From an uncultured Phocaeicola sp. (GTDB lineage: Bacteria > Bacteroidota > Bacteroidia > Bacteroidales > Bacteroidaceae), in contig CALUJA010000035.1 in assembly GCA_944320845.1 (NCBI GenBank), positions 1 through 64,000 on the forward strand: 64,000 nucleotides of DNA. The letters run 5' to 3'. Made by a program: the position numbers and the translations under genes. The notes below the pieces were generated by a model, which was given only the letters and a program-made list of their open reading frames with translations, did no database searches and was not told the DNA's origin. Position 1 is the stretch's first letter, and each line of letters begins with the position of its first letter. This document shows positions 1 to 7,291 of the stretch, one piece after another.

Positions 1-1
1 G

Positions 2-74
<73 letters not shown>

Positions 75-91
75 ATTTCTTAATTCGGGTG

Positions 92-122
92 CAAAGATAC
101 GGCTTATTTTTGAAAAAACAAA
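92..122 (-). promoter_or_regulatory. Promoter of the initiator tRNA
   Basis: On the minus strand TTTG (122-119) is followed after 19 bases by TATCTTTG (99-92), a full match to the Bacteroidetes -33/-7 pattern, and the tRNA starts 18 bases downstream of the -7 box. Confidence 0.7.
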
Positions 123-145
123 TGTTTTGCGGAAAAATTTCAATC

Positions 146-325
146 CTACCAGAATATCTGCCCTCCATCCCGATATTCAAATATCCGCTCGTCGTGGCCG
201 CGGGTATGGTTCTTCATCAGGAAAACAGCCGCCTCAGACTTCAGCGAATCGGGAACGTATGCGGCCGGCCGGATGCAGGCCGAACACAATGCACCGAACA
301 AGACAAGGCAAACAACGGACTTCAT
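146..325 (-). pseudogene. Internally deleted propeller lipoprotein remnant
   Basis: A 59-codon frame begins with a lipoprotein signal (MKSVVCLVLFGALCSAC, lipobox LCSAC) and then jumps almost directly to a tail reading SLKSEAAVFL. That tail resembles the C-terminus of the intact propeller lipoprotein just upstream (SHLKNEGAVLLF). The simplest reading is a second copy of that gene from which nearly all of the propeller has been deleted. It lies 58 bases behind the intact gene in the same direction and has no promoter of its own that I can see. A functional small lipoprotein cannot be excluded. An upstream in-frame ATG at 337 is an alternative start. Confidence 0.5.
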
Positions 326-383
326 AAAAGCAAACATTTTTTCACCAATCCAAAAGCCTGTATGAACAGACAAAAAACATTTT

Positions 384-1487
384 TCACCGCATGGAATAAA
401 ACAGCAGCACAGCCCCCTCGTTCTTCAAATGGCTTTCCACCGACTCGTCAGCACGGGTGAAGCCGTGCGCCACCAGCTCCTGATAATAGGAGTAATCGTC
501 CAAATAGCTGACAAGACTTTCCCCGTCGCATCCCACAGGAGTCAAAAGACCCTTGTAGGCGTTGCTGAAGTCATTGCCCGAGAGCCTGCCGGTCTTTACA
601 TCATATATATAATCCATCAGATAATCACCACAGGAAATCACGCAGGCCACATAATCCTTACACCATACCGGAGTGGTTGAGAAATACGAATATCCGCCCT
701 CCTTTATCCTCGTGAAATCCTGTCTGTAGCGGTCGGGAATCCCGTTGCCGAAACTGACGGCGATTCTTCTGAGCGAATCCTTCCCCGAAAATACAAAGAG
801 GTCGTCGGACGAAGCCGAGGCAAACAACACACCCTGACCGGCAGACGAAAAATAAGTCTTGCGGTCAACGAAATCGAATGCCTCCTTTTCATAGGGGAGA
901 AGCCTCTTCTCTATCTTCAGGTCACGGTCTGTTATGAAAATCCGATAACGACCCTGATTCATGGAGGGCTTTCCTCCCCGCCCCGGCGAATAGGCAAAGA
1001 TGAAGCTGCCGTCAAGCAAGACTTCCATATCCCATGCAACAAACGGCAGTTTCAACGACTTTCTGTAACGACCGTCGCGGCAGCCATACACATTCAGCGA
1101 ATGGCGGTAATTGTCGAGCGTGTATATGCAGGAATCGTCTGCGGCAAAGCTTCTCATCTCCAGATATTCCTCCGGACCCTCGCCTTTTGCATCCAGAACG
1201 AACCTTGACCGCCCGCTTTCATCATACGCAACAATCTTTCCCGCCCGAAAATCGGCAAGGTAAACCAGACCGTTTTTCACAATCAGCTTGTCAATGCCAT
1301 AAAGTTCCGAATCCTCCCCGCTTTCCAATGCCAGAAAACGGATGCTGTCCACCGCATGACGCAAAAGCGTATCGGCGTGCTCCACATCAAGGCTCCAGGT
1401 CTGTCCGGCCTGTACAACCGGACGGTTTTCGTTTGTACAGGCCATCAGCGCGACAGACAACAGCAATGTATAAAATATGTTCCTCAT
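384..1487 (-). CDS. 6-bladed beta-propeller lipoprotein
   Basis: A 367-residue exported lipoprotein. The signal peptide ends in the lipobox LMAC near residues 14-17, so it should be acylated and membrane anchored. The rest has the repeating beta-rich pattern of the Bacteroides 6-bladed propeller family (for example LVYLADFRAGKIVAYDESG, then aspartate/glycine-rich turns), with no catalytic motif I recognise. In this family the gene normally follows an NVEALA peptide gene, and it does so here: the ATG lies three bases after the stop of the frameshifted NVEALA gene. The exact role of the pair is not known. Remnants of two further copies of this gene flank it, showing a locus that has been duplicated and eroded. 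Confidence 0.8.
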   Translation of the reverse strand: MRNIFYTLLLSVALMACTNENRPVVQAGQTWSLDVEHADTLLRHAVDSIRFLALESGEDSELYGIDKLIVKNGLVYLADFRAGKIVAYDESGRSRFVLDAKGEGPEEYLEMRSFAADDSCIYTLDNYRHSLNVYGCRDGRYRKSLKLPFVAWDMEVLLDGSFIFAYSPGRGGKPSMNQGRYRIFITDRDLKIEKRLLPYEKEAFDFVDRKTYFSSAGQGVLFASASSDDLFVFSGKDSLRRIAVSFGNGIPDRYRQDFTRIKEGGYSYFSTTPVWCKDYVACVISCGDYLMDYIYDVKTGRLSGNDFSNAYKGLLTPVGCDGESLVSYLDDYSYYQELVAHGFTRADESVESHLKNEGAVLLFYSMR

Positions 1488-1490
1488 AAT

Positions 1491-1785
1491 TTATCCATGT
1501 ACAGGACATCTTCTTGAATTACATCCATGTCCTCCATCCTGACAAACAATAATCATAGCTTTACAATACTGAAATACATCTACTTTCACTCCACATTCAA
1601 AAGTTTGGGCATACGCATCGGGAAATTCGTATTTACTTCCCCCTGTTTCTCCCGAAGCCAACGCCTCAACACTTGCATTCGCCAGTTCTGACAGCGGCTT
1701 CTTTTCCTGGTTATAGAATATACCTTTGACCCGCCACACAGACCACTGCCACCGCCAAAGCAATCTTCAGAATTTTGTTTCTCAT
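1491..1785 (-). pseudogene. NVEALA-family peptide gene with a frameshift
   Basis: The ATG at 1785 opens a good signal peptide (MRNKILKIALAVAVVCVAG) that runs into a stop after about five more codons. From the next frame the reading continues as KGIFYNQEKKPLSELANASV and then EALASGE, which is the NVEALA signature just after the signal sequence. It ends in a cysteine-rich tail (ECGVKVDVFQYCKA, CQDGGHGC, CPVHG). Removing one base near 1728-1731 would restore a single protein of about 97 residues with the usual family layout. Either the gene is inactivated or there is a sequencing error. It directly precedes the propeller lipoprotein gene. Confidence 0.75.
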
Positions 1786-1907
1786 AATAAATTTTCCATT
1801 TAAAGTTTGTACTCTGACAAATATCCGGACAATAATCGGATTTCGCTTTTGCACACGTTACAGAAAGTTTACGCCGCGTTACAATTTCAGGACTTATCCC
1901 TCATCTT

Positions 1908-2000
1908 TCACCGCATGGAACAAGACAGCAGCACTGCCCCCTCGTTCTTCAGACGGCTTTTCCCCGCCCGGGAGAAGCCGCCATTCCCCCGAACTACAAC
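1908..2000 (-). pseudogene. 3' remnant of another propeller lipoprotein gene
   Basis: Read leftwards, this piece gives GFSRAGKSRLKNEGAVLL and ends SCSMR-stop. It matches the intact neighbour's end (GFTRADESVESHLKNEGAVLL, ending FYSMR-stop), and the DNA around 1905-1961 is nearly the same as 381-437. Nothing propeller-like remains upstream, so only the last ~30 codons survive. Apart from this remnant and the promoter of the following TetR gene, the stretch 1786-2093 shows nothing recognisable. Confidence 0.6.
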
Positions 2001-2027
2001 CGGATTTTGCCGTATTTACTTATTTGA

Positions 2028-2059
2028 TTTGTTTTGTCGGAAGAAAAGATGTAATTTTG
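2028..2059 (+). promoter_or_regulatory. Promoter of the TetR-fabG pair
   Basis: TTTG at 2028-2031 and TAATTTTG at 2052-2059 are 20 bases apart and fit the Bacteroidetes consensus; the start codon lies 34 bases downstream. Confidence 0.5.
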
Positions 2060-2093
2060 CCCACTGTATACAGTATCTGTGCAAAAAAAGAAA

Positions 2094-2690
2094 ATGACCA
2101 CCTCAAAGACCAAAGCCCAATTAGTGGATGTGGCGCGCCAGCTTTTCGCCAAGAAAGGAGTGGAGGCGACCACGATGAACGACATCGCCGTGGCCTCACA
2201 AAAGGGGCGGCGCACGCTGTACACCTACTTCAAGAGCAAAGAGGAGGTCTATATGGCGGTGGTGGAATCGGAACTGGAAATGCTCTCGGACCGCATGACG
2301 CGGGCGGCGGAAAGGCCGACTTCCCCCGAGAAAAAGATACTGGAGCTCATCATGACCCATCTGGACGCCATCAAGCTGGTGGTATTCCGCAACGGGACGC
2401 TGCGCGCCTACTTCTTCCGAAACATCTGGCAGGTGGAGACCATCCGCAAGCACTTCGACCAGAAGGAAATCATCCTCTTCCGCCGTGTCTTGCAGGAGGG
2501 GAAGGAAAAGGGTATCTTCGACATCGACAACGTGGACATCATGGCAGACATCCTGCACTACTGCATAAAGGGCATCGAGGTGCCCTACATCCGCGGACAG
2601 ATAGGCGAGGAGCTCGACGACGAGACGGGATGGCGCTATGTCTCCAAAATCGTATACGGAGCGCTGGGATGCAAGAAAAATCATTTATAA
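2094..2690 (+). CDS. TetR/AcrR family transcriptional regulator
   Basis: A 198-residue regulator. The N-terminus holds the TetR helix-turn-helix (residues ~5-50, with ARQLFAKKGVEATTMNDIA and then RRTLYTYFKSKEEVY), followed by an all-helical ligand/dimer domain. I start it at the ATG at 2094; a GTG 15 bases earlier is in frame but adds only lysines. The fabG gene follows after 21 bases in the same direction with no terminator between, so the regulator is likely co-transcribed with it. The ligand is unknown. The link to a ketoacyl reductase suggests a lipid or acyl-type signal, which is inference only. Confidence 0.88.
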   Translation: MTTSKTKAQLVDVARQLFAKKGVEATTMNDIAVASQKGRRTLYTYFKSKEEVYMAVVESELEMLSDRMTRAAERPTSPEKKILELIMTHLDAIKLVVFRNGTLRAYFFRNIWQVETIRKHFDQKEIILFRRVLQEGKEKGIFDIDNVDIMADILHYCIKGIEVPYIRGQIGEELDDETGWRYVSKIVYGALGCKKNHL

Positions 2691-2711
2691 ACCACTAAAT
2701 ATTTAAAAGAC

Positions 2712-3458
2712 ATGGGACTATTAACTGGAAAGACGGCGATCATCACCGGTGCCGCACGCGGAATCGGTAAGGCCATCGCCCTGAAGTTTGCAGCCGAAGG
2801 CGCAAACATCGCGTTCACTGACCTGGTAATCGACGAAAACGGACTGAACACGGAAAAGGAAATCGCGGCATACGGAGTAAAGGCCAAGGGATATGCTTCA
2901 AACGCCGCAAGCTTTGAGGATACGGCAAAGGTTGTGGAACAAATCAAGGAAGAGTTCGGCTCGGTCGACATCCTTGTAAACAACGCCGGCATCACGAAAG
3001 ACGGACTCATGATGCGCATGAGCGAAGCACAGTGGGACGCCGTCATCGCCGTAAACCTGAAGTCGGCCTTCAACTTCATCCATGCATGCACACCGATTAT
3101 GATGCGCCAGAAGAGCGGAAGCATCATCAACATGGCATCGGTGGTAGGCGTTCACGGAAACGCAGGCCAGTGCAACTACTCGGCTTCCAAGGCCGGAATG
3201 ATTGGTCTGGCCAAGTCTATCGCACAGGAGCTGGGCTCACGCGGCATCCGCGCCAACGCCATCGCTCCGGGATTCATCATCACCGAGATGACGGCCAAGC
3301 TGTCGGACGATGTGAAGGCTGAATGGAACAAGCGCATCCCTCTGCGCCGTGGCGGAACGCCCGAAGACGTTGCCAACGTGGCCACGTTCCTCGCCTCTGA
3401 CATGTCGTCCTACGTGTCAGGACAGGTTATCCAGGTCGACGGCGGCATGAACATGTAA
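2712..3458 (+). CDS. fabG: 3-oxoacyl-[acyl-carrier-protein] reductase
   Basis: A 248-residue short-chain dehydrogenase that carries out the NADPH-dependent reduction of 3-ketoacyl-ACP in the fatty-acid elongation cycle. The cofactor loop GAARGIG is at residues 13-19 and the NNAG motif at ~90-93. The catalytic set N115, S143, Y156 and K160 is complete (YSASK), and the C-terminus GQVIQVDGGMNM is the usual FabG ending. Length and motifs are typical. It sits 21 bases behind a TetR gene and ends in a strong hairpin terminator. Confidence 0.92.
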   Translation: MGLLTGKTAIITGAARGIGKAIALKFAAEGANIAFTDLVIDENGLNTEKEIAAYGVKAKGYASNAASFEDTAKVVEQIKEEFGSVDILVNNAGITKDGLMMRMSEAQWDAVIAVNLKSAFNFIHACTPIMMRQKSGSIINMASVVGVHGNAGQCNYSASKAGMIGLAKSIAQELGSRGIRANAIAPGFIITEMTAKLSDDVKAEWNKRIPLRRGGTPEDVANVATFLASDMSSYVSGQVIQVDGGMNM

Positions 3459-3475
3459 ATCGTTTCACAAGGCAT

Positions 3476-3535
3476 GAAGGATGAAGCGCGGCTCTGCCAG
3501 GCGGAGACACAGGCGCTTCATCCTTCTTTTTATTC
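3476..3535 (+). terminator. Intrinsic terminator after fabG
   Basis: A 14-bp inverted repeat (GAAGGATGAAGCGC at 3476-3489 and its complement at 3513-3526) is followed by TTTTTATTC. It ends only about 12 bases before the next start codon, so it could also act as a leader element for that gene. Confidence 0.75.
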
Positions 3536-3547
3536 TTTCTTACCGCT

Positions 3548-4222
3548 ATGACAGTTGTATACGAAGACAATCACATCATTGTTGTCAACAAGACATCCTC
3601 GGAAATCGTGCAGGGCGACAAGACCGGCGACACGCCGCTGTCGGAGACCGTCAAACTGTATATCAAGGAGAAATATGCCAAGGCCGGCAACGTATTCCTC
3701 GGAGTGACGCACCGCCTCGACCGTCCGGTGAGCGGACTGGTGGTGTTTGCACGGACAAGCAAGGCGCTGGGCCGCCTCAACGAGATGTTCCGCAACAACG
3801 AGATAAAGAAAACCTATTGGGCGGTGGTAAAGAACTGTCCGCAGGAGCCGGAAGCGACGCTGACACACTATCTGGTGAAAAACGAGAAGCAGAACAAGTC
3901 GTATGCATACGACAGGGAGGTGAAAGGCTCGAAGAAGGCCGTCCTCCACTACAGGCTCATCGGGCAGTCGCAAAACTACTACCTGCTGGAAGTCGACCTG
4001 CAGACGGGCCGTCACCACCAGATACGCTGCCAGCTGGCCAAGATAGGCTGTCCCATCAAGGGAGACCTGAAGTATGGCTTTCCCCGCTCAAACCCCGACG
4101 GCAGCATCAGCCTGCACGCCCGCCACATCAGCTTCATACACCCCGTCTCAAAAAAGGACATCGAGCTGACGGCTCCTCTGCCCGCGGGGAATCCCTGGAG
4201 CGGATTCGGCATTGGGGAATAA
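3548..4222 (+). CDS. RluA-family RNA pseudouridine synthase
   Basis: A 224-residue protein that isomerises uridine to pseudouridine in rRNA or tRNA. The catalytic signature HRLDRPVSGLVVFA is present with the nucleophilic aspartate at D58. The later family motif LQTGRHHQIRCQLA and the ending HARHISFIHPV are also there. There is no S4 domain at the N-terminus, so it is one of the short RluA-like enzymes; the target base cannot be told from the sequence. It starts immediately behind the fabG terminator, and its stop codon overlaps the T-run of a terminator that works on the opposite strand. Confidence 0.88.
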   Translation: MTVVYEDNHIIVVNKTSSEIVQGDKTGDTPLSETVKLYIKEKYAKAGNVFLGVTHRLDRPVSGLVVFARTSKALGRLNEMFRNNEIKKTYWAVVKNCPQEPEATLTHYLVKNEKQNKSYAYDREVKGSKKAVLHYRLIGQSQNYYLLEVDLQTGRHHQIRCQLAKIGCPIKGDLKYGFPRSNPDGSISLHARHISFIHPVSKKDIELTAPLPAGNPWSGFGIGE

Positions 4223-4251
4223 AAAAAGAGAGCGCTTCACAGCGACCTCTT
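4221..4251 (-). terminator. Intrinsic terminator on the minus strand
   Basis: Read leftwards, AGAGGTCGCT and AGCGCTCTCT form a bulged hairpin with a GUGA loop, followed directly by seven T. It stops transcription coming from the right before it can run antisense into the pseudouridine synthase gene. Confidence 0.7.
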
Positions 4252-4382
4252 TCCAAAATTTAACACATAGGCATCTTCATTTATCAAGAGATTGAATTAA
4301 AACAATCCCTAACTTTATTCTATGGGGTTGGGTTTATAGTCTCAGTTTGTTTTTGCGTGGTTGTTGTCTTGTTTGTTATACA
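4223..4382 (-). ncRNA. Putative sigma-54-dependent small RNA
   Basis: The sequence shows a sigma-54 promoter (4410-4393), a predicted start near 4382 and an intrinsic terminator ending at 4221, giving a transcript of about 160 nt. No convincing reading frame lies inside; the only ATG-led frame at the 5' end has 13 codons. The 5' third is A/C-rich and nearly free of G, so it should be single stranded. An 8-bp hairpin (AGGGATTG with its partner CAATCTCT, loop TTTTAATT) follows near 4287-4310, and the last hairpin is the terminator. The RNA lies behind the gene for a sigma-54 activator, which probably controls it. That it is made at all is inference. Confidence 0.5.
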
Positions 4383-4392
4383 TGATAAATAG

Positions 4393-4410
4393 TGCAAGCC
4401 GCGTGCCAAA
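4393..4410 (-). promoter_or_regulatory. Sigma-54 (RpoN) promoter
   Basis: Minus-strand TTTGGCACGCGGCTTGCA matches the -24/-12 consensus TTGGCACG-N4-TTGCA completely, with exactly ten bases between the invariant GG (4407-4406) and GC (4395-4394). The predicted start is near 4382. No coding gene lies downstream before the terminator at 4221-4251. Confidence 0.75.
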
Positions 4411-4578
4411 TTCCCGCATTCCGCCGGAAAAAGATTCCTCCGTCCCTCCGCCGTCCGGCATTTGTCTGTCCGTAAAAGTCGCAACACCCTGTCATCCAAC
4501 GGTTCATCCCGCACCTTCCTGCACGGCCTCCCGATGAAAATCATCCGGCCTTCATGCGGAAGGCTGCCGCCTCATCCG

Positions 4579-4638
4579 TCCACACATTGTGGAGCGGCCG
4601 TGGAAAGTGTGGAATCGTTCCACACTTTTATTGTGGAA
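4579..4638. promoter_or_regulatory. Inverted-repeat array, likely enhancer (UAS) of the sigma-54 promoter
   Basis: Five copies of the half-site TGTGGA/TCCACA lie within 60 bases. TCCACA-N3-TGTGGA is at 4579-4593, and a perfect 9-bp-armed palindrome AGTGTGGAA-N3-TTCCACACT is at 4606-4626. A further TTGTGGAA at 4631-4638 lies inside the last codons of the regulator gene. The array is about 170-220 bases upstream of the -24 element, a normal distance for a sigma-54 activator. The bases between it and the promoter (4411-4578) show nothing else. Confidence 0.6.
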
Positions 4639-5950
4639 TATGATAAAGCTTCATCTTGTTGTAAAGCGTCTTCCGGTCCACCCCCAGCAGCTGCGCCGCC
4701 CGCGTCTTGTTGTTTTTGGTCTGGCGCAGGGCATCCACGATGCGCTGCCTTTCCGTCTCCTCGTCGTGCAGGGAAAAAGCGCGGGCGTCCGGCACAGGCT
4801 GCTCCGCAAACTCCTCGCCCAGGTCGCGCAGGGCTATGAAGTCTCCCTTAGCCAGCAGGGTGGCCCGCTTTATCACATTCTTCAGCTGGCGGAGATTGCC
4901 GGGCCAGGGATACTCCTGCAGGGCAGCGCTTGCGGCGGCGTCAAAGCCCACCAGATTTTTCTCCAGCTCCCGGTTGGCCTGGTCGAGGAAGAAGTTGGCG
5001 AAAAGCAGGATGTCTTCCGCACGCTCCTTCAGCGAAGGCATCCGGAGGGTGAACTCGTTGATGCGGTGATACAGGTCTTCGCGGAAAGTTCCCTTGGCGA
5101 TGGCCTCCTTCAGATTCTCGTTGGTGGCGCTAATCAGCCGCACATCCACCTCGATTTCCTTTGTCGAACCGATGCGGCGGATGCGGCGCTCCTGCAGGGC
5201 GCGGAGCAGCTGAATCTGCACCTCATAGCCCAGATTCCCGATTTCGTCGAGAAAAAGCGTTCCGCCGTTGGCCTCTTCAAAAGCCCCCACCTTGTCTGAG
5301 AGGGCACCGGTAAACGAGCCCTTCACATGGCCGAAAAATTCAGACGCCGCCAAATCTTTGGGGATGGAGCCGCAGTCGATGGCAATGAACGGCCGTTCCG
5401 CCCGCTTGCTGAGCCGGTGGATGCGGTGCGCCACATATTCCTTACCCGTTCCGCTCGCCCCGTTTATCAGCACAGACATCTGGGTAGGGGCCACCAAGTT
5501 CACGTAGTCATACAGCTGGCGGGCCGCCTCGCTCTCCCCCTCCAGAAAGTCCTGGCGGGGCGCAGACACAGGCTGCGGCACGACCGCAGCCTCGCCGATG
5601 GCCTCCTCAATCTTCTTCAGGAGGATGTCGGGCTGCACCGGCTTGGCCACATAGTCGGTAGCCCCCTGCTTCATGGCCTGCACCGCGGTCTGTATCTCGG
5701 CATAGCCGGTCATGATGATGAAGGGAACCGTGTTCTTCTGCTCCCTCAGCCAGGCGAGCAGCGCGATTCCGTCGCGGTCGGGCAGGCGCAGGTCAGACAG
5801 TACGAGACTGAAGTCGCGGGCCGCCAGCAGCTTGCGCGCCCGCAGCTGCGTGCCTGCCGTCTCCACCTCGAATCCCTTCTTCCCGAGCCACGCCTTCAGC
5901 ATGGTGGCAAAGGTAAGGTCGTCTTCAACGATAAGAATAGAAAGAGCCAT
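4628..5950 (-). CDS. Sigma-54-dependent response regulator (NtrC type)
   Basis: A 440-residue enhancer-binding protein. Residues 1-120 are a receiver domain with the acidic pair E9-D10/D11, the phosphoacceptor D53 and K103. An AAA+ domain follows with Walker A GASGTGK (164-170), Walker B TLFLDE (231-236) and the sigma-54 contact loop, here GSFTGA instead of GAFTGA (211-216). A Fis-type helix-turn-helix closes the protein (about 398-440, RAAQLLGVDRKTLYNKM). It should open sigma-54 promoters using ATP. No histidine kinase gene is in the window. It begins 14 bases behind an outer-membrane barrel gene, so the two are probably co-transcribed. A sigma-54 promoter and matching inverted repeats lie just behind its stop. 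Confidence 0.93.
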   Translation of the reverse strand: MALSILIVEDDLTFATMLKAWLGKKGFEVETAGTQLRARKLLAARDFSLVLSDLRLPDRDGIALLAWLREQKNTVPFIIMTGYAEIQTAVQAMKQGATDYVAKPVQPDILLKKIEEAIGEAAVVPQPVSAPRQDFLEGESEAARQLYDYVNLVAPTQMSVLINGASGTGKEYVAHRIHRLSKRAERPFIAIDCGSIPKDLAASEFFGHVKGSFTGALSDKVGAFEEANGGTLFLDEIGNLGYEVQIQLLRALQERRIRRIGSTKEIEVDVRLISATNENLKEAIAKGTFREDLYHRINEFTLRMPSLKERAEDILLFANFFLDQANRELEKNLVGFDAAASAALQEYPWPGNLRQLKNVIKRATLLAKGDFIALRDLGEEFAEQPVPDARAFSLHDEETERQRIVDALRQTKNNKTRAAQLLGVDRKTLYNKMKLYHIPQ

Positions 5951-5964
5951 GTGTAATCTTTTTG

Positions 5965-6579
5965 TTAAAACTTATAGCCTACGGTAAAGAAGAACGCCAG
6001 ATTGCGCGGGGAGGCTCCGTCGGCTATCTTGCACAGACCGAACTCGCCGTCGAGCCCCACGGTCCATTCGGGGAAATCCAGCGCCACTCCGCCCTGCAGG
6101 CCGGCATCGAAGCGGTGCAGCCCGTCCTTGCCGATTGCCTCGACATCGTCAAACGTATCGCATGAAACGGTGATGCCTTCCGCCTCCGTGCTTGTCTTTC
6201 CGTTTACACCGTATGCCAGATAAGGCCCTGCGGTAAACACCATGTCAAACTTGCAGGCGGTGCCCACGTGGAAAGCCGCCAGCAGAGGCATTTCAAAGTA
6301 GTTCTGGTCTACCTTCACCTTTTCTCCCGCCGTGCCTGCGTCATAGCTCGCGCCTTTTGACACCCAGCTCAGTCCGGTCTGGAAAGACACCAGTCCGGTA
6401 AGGGGCACGTCGATGCCCACGCCCACCTTCGGATTGAACAGCGGATTGCTGCCGTCGGCATCCTTTCCCATCCAGGTGCTCATGCCCAGACCCAGTTCCA
6501 GACTCCATGTCACCTTGGTCTGCGCCGCGGCCACCAAGGTAGAGAACATACACACTGCGATAAGCAAAAATTTCTTCAT
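5965..6579 (-). CDS. Outer-membrane beta-barrel protein (PorT-like)
   Basis: A 204-residue exported protein. The signal peptide MKKFLLIAVCMFSTLVAAAQ is followed by alternating amphipathic beta strands and an aromatic C-terminal strand (LAFFFTVGYKF), the pattern of a small 8-stranded outer-membrane barrel of the OmpW/PorT-like group. No enzymatic motif is seen. It has its own promoter and is the first gene of a likely two-gene unit with the sigma-54 response regulator, which could mean that the regulator responds to an envelope signal. That link is inference from the 14-base spacing. Confidence 0.75.
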   Translation of the reverse strand: MKKFLLIAVCMFSTLVAAAQTKVTWSLELGLGMSTWMGKDADGSNPLFNPKVGVGIDVPLTGLVSFQTGLSWVSKGASYDAGTAGEKVKVDQNYFEMPLLAAFHVGTACKFDMVFTAGPYLAYGVNGKTSTEAEGITVSCDTFDDVEAIGKDGLHRFDAGLQGGVALDFPEWTVGLDGEFGLCKIADGASPRNLAFFFTVGYKF

Positions 6580-6607
6580 AACACTTCCGTTTTTTTCATT
6601 CCTATCG

Positions 6608-6638
6608 CAAATATATAAAGTTTAGCCGGACAAGCAAA
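6608..6638 (-). promoter_or_regulatory. Promoter of the barrel/response-regulator unit
   Basis: Minus-strand TTTG (6638-6635), 19 bases, then TATATTTG (6615-6608): a full Bacteroidetes-type promoter 28 bases before the start codon. Confidence 0.65.
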
Positions 6639-6650
6639 TAAATAAGGAAT

Positions 6651-6685
6651 AAAAAAGCGCCGTACCCTGCCGGGCGGCGCTTTTT
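6651..6685 (-). terminator. Intrinsic terminator between the two barrel genes
   Basis: AAAAAGCGCCG and CGGCGCTTTTT form a GC-rich hairpin with T-runs on both strands. It ends the leftward transcript of the barrel gene at 6704. Confidence 0.8.
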
Positions 6686-6703
6686 ATCAGCAATTTCAGC
6701 CAA

Positions 6704-7234
6704 TCAGAATTCCCAGTCGATTCCGATTGAGATGTTCTCTCCGTCCACCATCACGCCGAATCCGTCACTGCCCGAGTTCTTGTAATAGTCGTCGCGGTAT
6801 CCGGCAAACCCTACCTTCGTAATCAGGCTGAGCTGCTCGGTCAGCTTGATGGCCAGACCGGGCTTCAGGCCGATTTCAAAGCCGTTCACGCTGTCGTGAT
6901 GCTTCTCCTTGTAGGTGGAGAAGCCCAGCCCCATGTCGAGGAACAGGCGGATGACCTTGTTTTCATAATAAGAGTAGCGGGCATAGGGAGCGATGGCAAA
7001 GGCGGTCGACCGCTGCAGGCCGTTGTCTCCCTTGCCGTTGAACGCCAGGGCGAGCTCTCCGCCCACAGCCCATCTCTCGTTGAGATTGTAGCCGAAATCG
7101 GGTGCAATCGAGAATGAAGTGCGGTCTACATCCGTATTTCTCCACAGACTGATACTACCGCCCAGATACATCTGCTGCGCCTGGGCACACACTGCCGTCA
7201 TCACCACGGCAATCACCAAAAACAGTTTTTTCAT
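6704..7234 (-). CDS. Outer-membrane beta-barrel protein
   Basis: A 176-residue exported barrel. The start is the ATG at 7234, giving the signal peptide MKKLFLVIAVVMTAVCAQAQ; the in-frame TTG 12 bases upstream is less likely. The mature part alternates short strands (RYSYYENKVIRLFLDMGLGF, later SLITKVGFAGYRDDYY) and ends with an aromatic strand, SIGIDWEF. It resembles OmpX/opacity-type porins without clear identity. It is separated from the next barrel gene by a terminator, so it is an independent unit. Its ligand or function is unknown. Confidence 0.75.
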   Translation of the reverse strand: MKKLFLVIAVVMTAVCAQAQQMYLGGSISLWRNTDVDRTSFSIAPDFGYNLNERWAVGGELALAFNGKGDNGLQRSTAFAIAPYARYSYYENKVIRLFLDMGLGFSTYKEKHHDSVNGFEIGLKPGLAIKLTEQLSLITKVGFAGYRDDYYKNSGSDGFGVMVDGENISIGIDWEF

Positions 7235-7291
7235 AATTTTTATCAAGCTTGGTTTGTTGTTATAATATGCTATGCGTTACGCGCTGCCGCC

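Noticed and set aside
1775..2698. 307-codon frame covering the TetR gene
   Set aside because: Its first part is intergenic DNA with the propeller remnant and the rest is TetR in the wrong frame.
4341..4382. 13-codon frame (MYNKQDNNHAKTN) at the 5' end of the predicted small RNA
   Set aside because: It begins at or before the predicted transcription start and has no ribosome-binding context; kept only as a weak alternative.
4393..4410. Sigma-54 promoter reading as a promoter for the pseudouridine-synthase gene
   Set aside because: It points away from that gene's sense strand and its transcript meets a terminator before the gene.
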